Positions 1 to 7,299 of a stretch of 7,633 nt of DNA are shown here, in pieces. The notes beneath the pieces are model-generated. The model made no database searches and was not told the DNA's origin. It was given only the letters and a program-made list of their open reading frames with translations. The stretch is from RUG12783 sp946409545 (GTDB taxonomy: Bacteria; Bacillota_I; Bacilli_A; RF39; UBA660): contig CAMJWT010000031.1 in the NCBI GenBank assembly GCA_946409545.1, positions 1 to 7,633 of the forward strand, in the 5' to 3' direction. The first letter of the stretch is position 1; each line of letters opens with the position of its first letter. The position numbers and the translations under genes were made by a program.

Positions 1-2
1 AA

Positions 3-2936
3 ATTGATAACACTCCACCAACCTTTGATATTAAAGATCAAGAAAATGAAAAAGATTTAGGTGATGGATACGAGTTTCCTTATAATAATGAAGTAATAAA
101 TATTCATGATGATAATGGATATAAGAGTGCAGTATTCTCATTAAAAGAACTTGTGGATACAAACCCTAGTGTTAATATCGTTAATAAAGATTTAACGGCA
201 AGTAATTTACAAATATTTGAAAACTTATCAAGTGGAAAGTATCGATTAGTTGTAACGGTAACTGATTATGCTAATAATTCAACAACTAAATCAATTGAGT
301 TTGCTATTAAATATAATGTTGATATGATATATTTTGATAATACCGAAAAGAAACATGAAATAGGAACAATTAGAGTATATCGACATGGATTATATGAAGG
401 ATTATTAACGGAAATAGATGTTAATGGAAGTATGATTAGTATTAATTGGTATGATAATACTAATTATGGAGGAGATAAATATTCTTCTAGTACACCTGTA
501 GAGAAAACAAGTAGACATGCATTATATGGAAGAGAAAATAGGGGAACAATACCTGTTGCTAACGAACCTCATTGTGAAAATAATAATGATTTTACATATA
601 ATGGACAACCACAAACTTTAGTACAAGAAAAAACAGGATATCATTTAACAAACAATGTTCAAACAGAAGCGGATACTTATACCATAATTGCGATGCCAGA
701 TGCTGATTACACATGGGCTGATAATACTAGAACATATAAAATGATTCAATGTACGATAAAGCCTTATAAAGTTGAATTTAATCCAAGTGTTAACCCTTGT
801 AAGAAGGATTTAATTTATAATGCTGATACTCAACAATTAGTTAATTTAACTGGTCATGAAGCGCATGTTGGTGACTCGCAAGCTGCTTATCGACTTCAAT
901 GGAATTCTTATGATATTTATACAATTACACCTTATGTTGGAAAAGATGCTGGATCTTATGATGTAAAATATCATTTATTAAGTTCTAATTTCGTATGGAA
1001 TGATGGTACTAGTGATGATCACGAGTATACTTGTTCAATTGGAAAATATCCAGCCAAATTTCCAGTTAAATGTTCAGTTCCTTATGGTGGTTTAACAAAT
1101 CAAGCAAATCATGATTATGCAGTACCTTATTTAGCATTTGATGGTGAACCTGCAACAATAATAGCAACTCCAACAAAAATAAAAAGTGGTAGTGGTAATG
1201 ATATGATTTATGTATCAACAGTTACTTTTGGTGATGAAGTAGCATCAATTAGTAATTTTAAACATAGCAATTATTATATTGCAAAAACACCAATTGATTG
1301 TACTATAACAAAATCGCCTCTTGTTATTGTTGTTGATTCAGCAGAAAAAGTTTATGATGGTACAGCTCTAACTAAAAAAACATATAGTGATAAAAATGGA
1401 ACAGCAGCTGAATATGGTGATACAATTACATCTGTAACCATAACAGGTTCCCAAACAAATGTAGGAAAATCTAATAATGTTGGAAGTAAAGCTGTCATAA
1501 AAAATGGAACTAAAACGGTTACTAAATATTATAATATAAAATATGAAAATGGGACTTTAGAAGTAACACCTTGTAAGATTGTTGTAACAGCTACAAATCA
1601 AAGTAAAACATATAATGGTAAAGCTTTAACAGCAAGTGCAACTTGTAGTGCTGAAGGTCTCCCAGCTAAACATACTGTAACCTGTGAAAACTCAGGTTCT
1701 AGAACTTCCGTTGGTGAATCAACAAAATCGTTAGATAAAGTAATTGTAAAAAAAGGTTCTACTACTGTTACGAAAAATTTTGAAATTGAAAAGAATAACG
1801 GAACATTAAAAGTAAAAGTTCGTGCTATAACCGTAAAATGTACAAATCAAAGTAAAACATATAATGGTAAAGCTTTAACAGCTACAAACAAATGTTCTGT
1901 AACAAGTACTTTGAAGGTAGCTTCTGGTCAAACAATGACATGTAAATGTAGCGGTTCAATAACTAATCCAGGTGTGGAAACAAAAGTAATAGAATCAGTA
2001 TCAATAAAAGATAGTTCTGGAAAAAGTGTAAAAGATAACTATGAAGTTACAGAAGAAAATGGAACATTAACTGTAAACAAACGAGCTGTAACAATAAAAT
2101 GTGATAATCAAAGTAAAGAATATGATGGAACGGCTTTAACAGCAGATAATAAATGTTCGGTAACTTCTACTATTAAATTATTATCTGGTCATAAAGCTTC
2201 ATGTACATGTAGTGGTTCTCAAACAGCAATAGGTGAATCTACTAAGAAAATGGAATCTGTTGCAATAAAAAAAGGATCAACGAATGTTGGTGAGTTTTAT
2301 GATATTACCACTAATAATGGAACATTAACAGTAAATAAAAGAGCATTAACTGTAACGGCTACTGATCAAAGTAAAACATATAATGGCTCAGCTTTAACAG
2401 CAAATAATGAATGTAAGATAACAAGTGGTAGTTTATTATCTGGTCATTCAATTTCATGTACATGTAGTGGTTCCCAAACAAGTGTAGGAGAAAGTACTAA
2501 GACATTGTCTACGGTAACAGTATCACCTTCATCTGCAGCTGGTTATTATAATATTACAAAAAAGAATGGTACATTAACTGTTAAGTCAGATACACCTCCT
2601 GATGTAACCACTTGCAATAAGTATTATTATCAATTTAGTTATTCATGTGAGGGAGCTACTGGTGAATATAGTCATACTGCCGAAGAAACTGGTAAGTCTA
2701 GTGAATCAGATGCAACAACAGCTTGTACTAATAAATTAAAAAGTTTGTATTGCCCCGAGCCTGGTACAACTGTTGGTTCTAAACCATCTAGTTGTAGTGG
2801 CTATGTTCATGTAAATTGGAGTATTGGTTATAAAGATTCTAGTGGTGCAAGTAAAAGTGGTGGACCATATTCAACATGGGCTATTGCTAAAGCTCTTTGT
2901 GCAGGAAAACTACAATGTCATGTTACTTGTGGTTAA
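3..2936 (+). CDS. Large modular surface protein with Ig-like, MBG/YDG and Cys-rich repeats (5' partial)
   Basis: The frame is open from the first complete codon at position 3 to a TAA at 2934-2936, so 977 residues of a longer protein are visible. The GTG at 153 is an internal Val codon, not a start. Reading from the left there is an Ig-like stretch (residues about 1-105, opening IDNTPPTF). Three MBG-like modules follow (about 191-438), each carrying a Cys near its first strand and another in a closing C[TS]I strand. Next come five YDG-type repeats (439-861) with the signature YDGTALT or YNGKALT, a GSxTxxG turn and an NGTL[TEK]V ending. Last is a duplicated Cys-rich domain (871-976). There is no LPXTG motif and no C-terminal membrane segment, so any anchor must lie in the missing N-terminus. 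The family makes extracellular stalks and adhesins; the ligand is unknown. GC is visibly higher than in dnaE downstream. Secretion is inferred from module type and cysteine pattern. Confidence 0.85.
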   Translation: MDNTPPTFDIKDQENEKDLGDGYEFPYNNEVINIHDDNGYKSAVFSLKELVDTNPSVNIVNKDLTASNLQIFENLSSGKYRLVVTVTDYANNSTTKSIEFAIKYNVDMIYFDNTEKKHEIGTIRVYRHGLYEGLLTEIDVNGSMISINWYDNTNYGGDKYSSSTPVEKTSRHALYGRENRGTIPVANEPHCENNNDFTYNGQPQTLVQEKTGYHLTNNVQTEADTYTIIAMPDADYTWADNTRTYKMIQCTIKPYKVEFNPSVNPCKKDLIYNADTQQLVNLTGHEAHVGDSQAAYRLQWNSYDIYTITPYVGKDAGSYDVKYHLLSSNFVWNDGTSDDHEYTCSIGKYPAKFPVKCSVPYGGLTNQANHDYAVPYLAFDGEPATIIATPTKIKSGSGNDMIYVSTVTFGDEVASISNFKHSNYYIAKTPIDCTITKSPLVIVVDSAEKVYDGTALTKKTYSDKNGTAAEYGDTITSVTITGSQTNVGKSNNVGSKAVIKNGTKTVTKYYNIKYENGTLEVTPCKIVVTATNQSKTYNGKALTASATCSAEGLPAKHTVTCENSGSRTSVGESTKSLDKVIVKKGSTTVTKNFEIEKNNGTLKVKVRAITVKCTNQSKTYNGKALTATNKCSVTSTLKVASGQTMTCKCSGSITNPGVETKVIESVSIKDSSGKSVKDNYEVTEENGTLTVNKRAVTIKCDNQSKEYDGTALTADNKCSVTSTIKLLSGHKASCTCSGSQTAIGESTKKMESVAIKKGSTNVGEFYDITTNNGTLTVNKRALTVTATDQSKTYNGSALTANNECKITSGSLLSGHSISCTCSGSQTSVGESTKTLSTVTVSPSSAAGYYNITKKNGTLTVKSDTPPDVTTCNKYYYQFSYSCEGATGEYSHTAEETGKSSESDATTACTNKLKSLYCPEPGTTVGSKPSSCSGYVHVNWSIGYKDSSGASKSGGPYSTWAIAKALCAGKLQCHVTCG
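573..1316 (+). repeat. Three MBG-like modules with paired cysteines
   Basis: Three divergent modules of about 75-88 residues lie within the surface protein, at roughly 573-797, 798-1061 and 1062-1316. Modules one and two share a YNxxxQxLV strand (FTYNGQPQTLV and LIYNADTQQLV), an AGSYDV/ADTYTI strand and an aromatic W-[AN]-D strand. The third is more divergent. Each module has one Cys near its start (codons at 573, 798, 1071) and one near its end in a C[TS]I strand (codons at 750, 1032, 1299). This suggests an intramodule disulfide tying the first and last strands. Module edges are approximate, and the MBG assignment comes from motif recognition, not a profile search. Confidence 0.6.
1592..1633 (+). 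repeat. 42-bp perfect direct repeat, copy 1
   Basis: This segment in YDG repeat 2 is identical to 1841-1882 in repeat 3, with a mismatch on each flank. The offset is 249 bases, or 83 codons, so recombination between the copies would remove or add one whole module in frame. Confidence 0.95.
1841..1882 (+). repeat. 42-bp perfect direct repeat, copy 2
   Basis: Second copy of the 42-base segment, in YDG repeat 3. It encodes TNQSKTYNGKALTA, the most conserved part of the module. Identity at the third codon positions as well shows that the match is recent or homogenised, not merely selected at protein level. Confidence 0.95.
2613..2930 (+). repeat. Duplicated Cys-rich C-terminal domain of the surface protein
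   Basis: Two halves of nearly equal length (2613-2753, 47 residues; 2793-2930, 46 residues) are joined by a Pro/Gly/Ser linker. Both begin with Cys, then an aromatic strand (YYYQFSYS; YVHVNWSIGY), a Gly/Ser/Thr-rich stretch, an Ala-rich helix-like segment ending in A-C or L-C, a K-L pair, and a closing Cys. Three cysteines align between the halves (first, about 36-38, last). Each half has one extra unpaired Cys at a different place, and these two could bridge the halves. The protein ends one Gly after the last Cys. I do not recognise this domain. Confidence 0.6.
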
Positions 2937-2958
2937 AAGGATAATTATAAATAGAAAT

Positions 2959-2990
2959 AAACGAAAAGAAATATATCTTTTCGTTTTTTC
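2959..2990 (+). terminator. Rho-independent terminator after the surface-protein gene
   Basis: A 10-bp perfect stem (2959-2968 with 2977-2986, extendable by one A-T pair to 11 bp) closes a 6-8 base loop and runs into six Ts at 2984-2989. It starts 22 bases after the stop codon. The 5' arm is AAACGAAAAG and the 3' arm CTTTTCGTTT, so the hairpin is AT-rich but unbroken. Confidence 0.88.
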
Positions 2991-2991
2991 T

Positions 2992-3017
2992 TGGTATAAT
3001 GAAGTTAAGGAGGAGTT
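2992..3017 (+). promoter_or_regulatory. dnaE promoter (extended -10) and ribosome binding site
   Basis: TGGTATAAT at 2992-3000 is a perfect extended -10 element, directly downstream of the terminator T-run. No convincing -35 is present at the right distance (that region is the terminator hairpin), as expected for an extended -10 promoter. The Shine-Dalgarno AAGGAGGAG at 3007-3015 precedes the ATG at 3018. Initiation about 7 bases after the -10 would start the RNA at or just beside the Shine-Dalgarno. Confidence 0.75.
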
Positions 3018-5834
3018 ATGGCACCAATATATGTTAAAACGGTATATAGTTTTTTATCTAGTTTAATAACAATTGATGATTTAATTGATTTGGCTAAAAC
3101 TAATAATTATAAATCATTATGTATTTGTGATGATAATATGTTTGGTACAATGGAATTTATTACCAAATGTAATAGTAATAATATTAATCCTATTGTTGGT
3201 GTTGATTTTGATAACTATCTCTTATTTTGTAAAAATTATAATGGTTACGTTAATTTAATGAAATTAGTAACATTAAAAAGTGAAAAAGAAATTGATTATC
3301 ATGATTTATCTGAATACTCTAATGATTTAGTTTTAGTTTATAAAGAAGAAAGTGATATTAATAAATTATTTAAAGATAAATTTAGCTTTAATGAATTAAA
3401 TATTTATCCAATAAAATGTTTAAATAAAAAAGATTTAGAAATATTAAAATATTTAGAGTTACTAAGAGATAATAAAACAATAAGTGATGATATTAATTTT
3501 GATTCTGATGTTTTATATAAAGAGAATAAAAATGATTATGAAGAATTCTTTTCATTATTTAATTTATCTTTAGAAGATAATGGATTAAGTCTACCTGATT
3601 TTAGTAAATATAATGATACTAAAGGTCTTGATGATGATGAATATTTATATAATCTTTGCGTTAATGGATTAAATAGAAGATTTCATAATAAAGTTACAAT
3701 TAAATATAAAGAACGTTTATTATACGAATTAGATGTAATTAAGAAAATGGGTTATTCTAATTATTTTCTTGTTGTCTATGATTTCATTTTATATGCTAAA
3801 AAGAATAATATTTTAGTAGGGCCAGGACGTGGTTCAGCATGTGGTAGTTTAGTTAGTTACTCTTTAGGTATTACAGATGTTGATCCATTAAAATATAATT
3901 TATTGTTTGAACGATTCTTAAATAGTGAACGTGTTACCATGCCCGATATTGATACTGATTTTCCAGATAATAAACGAGATTTAGTAATCGATTATTGTCG
4001 TAACAAATATGGAAGTAATCAAGTAGCATCAATTATTACTTTTGATACATTTGGTGTTAAATCAAGTTTACGTGATATGGGAAGAGTTTTAAATGTTCCT
4101 TTGTATACTGTTGATGAATTATGTAAGTTAATTGGTAATCATGAAGATAATTTGTCTAAATTATATAATGAAAACGATAAAATTTATATGATGATTAATA
4201 GTGATTTAAAACTGAAAAAACTATATGAAGTTGCCAAAAGAATCATTGATATTCCAAGACATTCTTCTATTCATGCTGCTGGTGTTGTTATGGCAAACTC
4301 TAATTTATCAAATATTATTCCGCTTCTATATAATGGAGAATCTTATGTAAGTTGTTATGAAGCTAAATATTTAGAGTCTCTTGGATTACTTAAAATGGAT
4401 TTTTTAGGTATTCGTAATTTAACAATTATTGATGATTGTTTGAATTTAATTAATGATCTTAAATTTAATGATATTCCAATGGATGATAAAAATACTTATC
4501 TTTTATTTCAAAATGGTGATACACGAGGTATCTTCCAATTTGAAAGTCCTGGAATGCAAAACTTTTTAAGAAAGTTAAAACCTGTTACCTTTAGTGATAT
4601 TTATAATGCTAATGCTTTCTATAGACCTGGTCCTAGTGATATGATTCCAGAATTTTTAGAAAGAAGAAATGGTAAAAAGTTTGAATATATTTCAAATGAT
4701 TTAGAACCAATTTTATCAGAAACTAAAGGGATAATTGTTTATCAAGAACAAATTATGTTAATAGCATCTATTATGGCTAAATTCTCTTTAGGTAAAGCAG
4801 ATATTTTAAGGCGAGCTATTAGTAAAAAGAAAATTGATTTAATTAATAGTATGCGTGATGAATTTATAAATGGTTCTATTAGTAATAATTATAGTAGGGA
4901 AGTTGCTAATAAAGTTTTTGATGATATTGTTAAGTTTGCTTCTTATGGTTTTAATAAAAGTCATAGTGTAGCATATTCTATCGTTTCTTACAAAATGGCT
5001 TATTTAAAAGCTAATTATCCAAAAGAATTTTATATTTCAATACTAAATAATTCAGCTAATGATAAAAAAATAATTGATTATATTTTTGAAATGAAAAAGA
5101 AAAATATAAAATTATTAAAACCTGATATTAATTTAAGTAATGATATATGGTATATCAAAAATAATAAAATTATTATGCCTATATCCATTATTAAAGGAAT
5201 AAGTAATTTAATTGTTAAAAAGTTATTAAATGCTAAAAAAGATGGTTTTAATGATATCTATGATTTCTTCATGAAGACTGATTTTGATAGAAAGATATAT
5301 ATATCAATTATTGATAGTGGCCTATTAGATAGTTTTAATTATAATCATCGAACATTATATGAAAATCTTGATAATTTATTAAATTATAGTAAGTTATGTA
5401 ATTCATTAGGAGAAGATTTTGTTTTAAAACCAGAAATCGAAATAAAAGAAGAATTTGATAAATTAGAATTAATTAATAAAGAAAAAGAAGTATATGGTTT
5501 TTATTTAACTAATCATCCTGTAAGATTTTATAAAGATCAAGATAATAATATTATTGATTTAATAGATATTAAAAAATATTTTAATAAAACAGTTGACTCT
5601 ATTATTATGATTGATAAGATTACAAGAATTAAAACTAAAAATGGTGATGATATGGCTTTTATTACAGGAAGTGATGAAGAGTGTTCTTTAGAATTTGTTG
5701 TTTTTCCTAAAGCATATCAAGAAATTGAAAATATAAATAAAAATGATATTGTTAAAATTAATGGTAAAGTTGAAAGAAAGAATGATTATCAAATAATTGT
5801 AAATACTTGTATAAAATTAAAAATCAATAATTAG
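3018..5834 (+). CDS. dnaE: DNA polymerase III subunit alpha, DnaE type (short form)
   Basis: This is a C-family replicative polymerase of 938 residues, shorter than the roughly 1,100 usual in Bacilli. The order is DnaE-like: N-terminal PHP domain, polymerase core, tandem HhH region, C-terminal OB fold, with no PolC-type proofreading exonuclease. Core motifs seen are GPGRGSACGS (from residue 268), the acidic cluster PDIDTDF (Asp310, 312, 314), the third catalytic Asp in KMDFLG (Asp461), RPGPSDMIPEF (536), YQEQ (575) and GFNKSHS (644). GFYLTNHP starts near 827 and the OB fold spans about 862-935. The PHP metal site is gone: the HxxxH of motif I reads P3 and K7, and the later ITDH-like motif reads ICDD, so no PHP exonuclease activity is expected. 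A clear QxxLF-type clamp-binding motif was not found between the HhH region and GFYL. The start is fixed by AAGGAGGAG three bases upstream of the ATG. The gene probably supplies lagging-strand or primer-extension synthesis beside a PolC encoded elsewhere (inference). Confidence 0.96.
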   Translation: MAPIYVKTVYSFLSSLITIDDLIDLAKTNNYKSLCICDDNMFGTMEFITKCNSNNINPIVGVDFDNYLLFCKNYNGYVNLMKLVTLKSEKEIDYHDLSEYSNDLVLVYKEESDINKLFKDKFSFNELNIYPIKCLNKKDLEILKYLELLRDNKTISDDINFDSDVLYKENKNDYEEFFSLFNLSLEDNGLSLPDFSKYNDTKGLDDDEYLYNLCVNGLNRRFHNKVTIKYKERLLYELDVIKKMGYSNYFLVVYDFILYAKKNNILVGPGRGSACGSLVSYSLGITDVDPLKYNLLFERFLNSERVTMPDIDTDFPDNKRDLVIDYCRNKYGSNQVASIITFDTFGVKSSLRDMGRVLNVPLYTVDELCKLIGNHEDNLSKLYNENDKIYMMINSDLKLKKLYEVAKRIIDIPRHSSIHAAGVVMANSNLSNIIPLLYNGESYVSCYEAKYLESLGLLKMDFLGIRNLTIIDDCLNLINDLKFNDIPMDDKNTYLLFQNGDTRGIFQFESPGMQNFLRKLKPVTFSDIYNANAFYRPGPSDMIPEFLERRNGKKFEYISNDLEPILSETKGIIVYQEQIMLIASIMAKFSLGKADILRRAISKKKIDLINSMRDEFINGSISNNYSREVANKVFDDIVKFASYGFNKSHSVAYSIVSYKMAYLKANYPKEFYISILNNSANDKKIIDYIFEMKKKNIKLLKPDINLSNDIWYIKNNKIIMPISIIKGISNLIVKKLLNAKKDGFNDIYDFFMKTDFDRKIYISIIDSGLLDSFNYNHRTLYENLDNLLNYSKLCNSLGEDFVLKPEIEIKEEFDKLELINKEKEVYGFYLTNHPVRFYKDQDNNIIDLIDIKKYFNKTVDSIIMIDKITRIKTKNGDDMAFITGSDEECSLEFVVFPKAYQEIENINKNDIVKINGKVERKNDYQIIVNTCIKLKINN

Positions 5835-5852
5835 GATTTAGGCTTTTTGTAA

Positions 5853-5875
5853 TATAATAATATTAAGGAGAATAT
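5853..5875 (+). promoter_or_regulatory. Probable pyk promoter -10 and ribosome binding site
   Basis: TATAAT at 5853-5858 lies in the 41-base gap after dnaE. AAGGAG at 5865-5870 is placed five bases before the ATG at 5876. No good -35 is visible; the closest is TTAGGA at 5831-5836 with a 16-base spacer, overlapping the dnaE stop. No terminator separates dnaE from pyk, so readthrough from the dnaE promoter is also likely and this site may be an internal promoter. Confidence 0.55.
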
Positions 5876-7288
5876 ATGAGAAAAACAAAAATAATAACAA
5901 CGATTGTTCAAGATACATGTAATTATGAAACATTAAAGGATATTATTTTAGCAGGAACTGATGTAATAAGAATTAATTTATCATATGCTAATAGAGAGTT
6001 TTGTGATAATTTAATTGGTTTAGTAAGAAAGTTAGAAAAAGAATTAAATAGACCAATAGGAGTTATGCTAGATATTAATGGACCTGCTGTAAGACTTTCT
6101 GATTTACATGAAGATGAAGTAACTTTAAAACTTGATAAAAAAATAAAAATATATTCTTATCCTGTGTTATGTAACGATAATCAATTATGTACAAATACTG
6201 ATAATATTACGACATTACATGAAGTTGGTGATGTTTTGATGCTTTCTGATGATGAAGTAGAATTAGTTGTTAGAGAGATTAAAAATGATTATCTTCTTTG
6301 TGAAGTTATTAAAGAAGGAGTTATTCATAGTAGAGAAGAAATCCATCTTAAAAAAAGAAATTATAAATTACCATTTCTTGATAAAGAAGATTATGATAGC
6401 ATTATATACTGTATTAATAAAAAAGTTGATTTTGTTGTTTTATCTGGTGTTACGGAAGAACAAGATGTTTTATCAGTATCTGACTTATTGATAGAAAATA
6501 ATGATAATCATATTCAATTAATAAGTAAAATTGAAACTCAGGATGGACTTGATAATTTAGAAGAGATTGTTAAAGTTAGTGATGGTGTTATGATTGACCG
6601 ATCTGATTTATCACTTGAAGCATCTATTGAAAAATTACCTTTATATCAAAAAGAAATATTAAAAATGGCAAGACAATATGAAAAGATTGGTATTATTGCT
6701 TCTGATATATCACTTGATATTACTGAATCAACAAGACCAGAAAGAAGTTTAGTAATGGATATGTATAATGCTGTTATTGATAATTGTGATGCTATTCTAT
6801 TATCAGGAGCAGCAACAGTTGGTCATCCTGTTGAAACAATTAATATTATGAATAAAGTTTTGGAAAGTGCCGAAGAAGATTTTGATTATTTAGAGAATTT
6901 ATCAATGACAATGCGTGATACAAAGCAAGATATAACATCAAGTATTGCTTATTCTGTTGTTGATTCATCAATAAGACTTCATGCTAAAGCTATTGCTACT
7001 AATACAAGTAGTGGTTATTCAGCAAGAAAAATAAGTTTCTTTAGACCAATATGTCCTATTTTAGCTTTAAGTACTAGTGTTGAAACAATAAGATCCCTTA
7101 CAATAACTTATGGTGTTATTCCTAAATTAATAGAAGAATGTAATAACACAAATCAAGTTTTTAATAATTGTACTAAGAAAACAATTGATGAATTTGATTT
7201 ATTACCAAAAGATATCATTGTTATTACTGGTGAATATCCAATTAATAATAAAAACACAAACTTTATGAAGATTGAAGTTATTGAATAA
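5876..7288 (+). CDS. pyk: Divergent pyruvate kinase with altered active site
   Basis: Pyruvate kinase transfers phosphate from PEP to ADP in the last step of glycolysis. At 470 residues this has the family's normal core length and lacks the extra C-terminal PEP-utiliser-like domain of Bacillus PykA. Family landmarks are clear: KTKI start, RINLS (Arg32, Asn34, Ser36), LDxxGP (Asp66), SKIET (Lys218, Glu220), DGVMIDRSDL (Asp244), LLSG, and a well-kept C-terminal domain with SSGYSARKISFFRP and the VIT...N.MK.EVI ending. Lys218, Glu220 and Asp244 (catalytic Lys and metal ligands) remain, and the catalytic Thr aligns to Ser276. Many near-invariant positions differ: TIGPAS reads TIVQDT, FSHG reads LSYA (His lost), DTKGPEIR reads DINGPAVR, SFVR reads SGVT, ARGDLG reads DRSDLS, and SGETA reads SGAAT. 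It may be a slow, altered or non-catalytic paralog. The frame is intact, with an AAGGAG site five bases before the ATG. It follows dnaE by 41 bases, as in the dnaE-(pfkA)-pyk order of Bacilli. Confidence 0.85.
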   Translation: MRKTKIITTIVQDTCNYETLKDIILAGTDVIRINLSYANREFCDNLIGLVRKLEKELNRPIGVMLDINGPAVRLSDLHEDEVTLKLDKKIKIYSYPVLCNDNQLCTNTDNITTLHEVGDVLMLSDDEVELVVREIKNDYLLCEVIKEGVIHSREEIHLKKRNYKLPFLDKEDYDSIIYCINKKVDFVVLSGVTEEQDVLSVSDLLIENNDNHIQLISKIETQDGLDNLEEIVKVSDGVMIDRSDLSLEASIEKLPLYQKEILKMARQYEKIGIIASDISLDITESTRPERSLVMDMYNAVIDNCDAILLSGAATVGHPVETINIMNKVLESAEEDFDYLENLSMTMRDTKQDITSSIAYSVVDSSIRLHAKAIATNTSSGYSARKISFFRPICPILALSTSVETIRSLTITYGVIPKLIEECNNTNQVFNNCTKKTIDEFDLLPKDIIVITGEYPINNKNTNFMKIEVIE

Positions 7289-7299
7289 CTTCTTTTTTT
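7274..7299 (+). terminator. Rho-independent terminator overlapping the pyk stop codon
   Basis: GAAGTTAT (7274-7281) pairs with ATAACTTC (7285-7292) around a 3-base loop, followed by seven Ts at 7293-7299. The TAA stop of pyk (7286-7288) lies in the 3' arm, so the last coding codons also form the terminator. Terminating ribosomes would cover the hairpin, which may make termination depend on translation. Confidence 0.85.

Larger units (their letters stand above)
1317..2585 (+). repeat. Five tandem YDG-type repeats of about 84 residues
   Basis: Repeats run approximately 1317-1568, 1569-1820, 1821-2081, 2082-2339 and 2340-2585 (82-87 residues each). Each contains in order a beta strand, K-[VTE]-Y-[DN]-G-x-A-L-T, a GS-[QRI]-T-x-x-G turn, a variable KKGS-type strand, a Y-[ND]-I or F-E-I strand, and NGTL[TEK]V. 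Repeat 1 has no cysteine. Repeats 2-5 share a Cys about 9 residues after YNG and a Cys just before the GS turn. Repeats 3 and 4 have four cysteines each (VKC or IKC near the start, KCS, then CxC). A 42-base segment is identical between repeats 2 and 3, which points to recent duplication or gene conversion. Confidence 0.85.

Noticed and set aside
153..155. GTG as start codon of the first gene
   Set aside because: The frame is open and protein-like back to position 3 (IDNTPPTF, typical of Ig-like modules), and no Shine-Dalgarno precedes the GTG. The gene is cut by the window edge.
1317..2585. Possible CRISPR-like array
   Set aside because: The period is about 250 bases, the repeats are protein-coding and in frame, and only part of each unit is conserved.
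2824..3066. 80-codon + strand ORF across the end of the surface-protein gene and the start of dnaE
   Set aside because: It lies in another frame, spans a terminator and a promoter, and overlaps two well-supported genes. Its product resembles nothing and has no ribosome binding site of its own.
3018..5834. Identification as PolC instead of DnaE
   Set aside because: There is no embedded DEDD exonuclease, the PHP domain is at the very N-terminus, and the OB fold is C-terminal, which is the DnaE order.
6267..6491. 74-codon + strand ORF inside pyk
   Set aside because: It is a shadow frame within a well-supported gene. Its Leu/Ile/Lys-rich product is what AT-rich DNA gives by chance.
5876..7288. 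pyk as a pseudogene
   Set aside because: The frame is uninterrupted at full family length with its own ribosome binding site and terminator, and the C-terminal domain is well kept. The changes are substitutions, not truncations or frameshifts.
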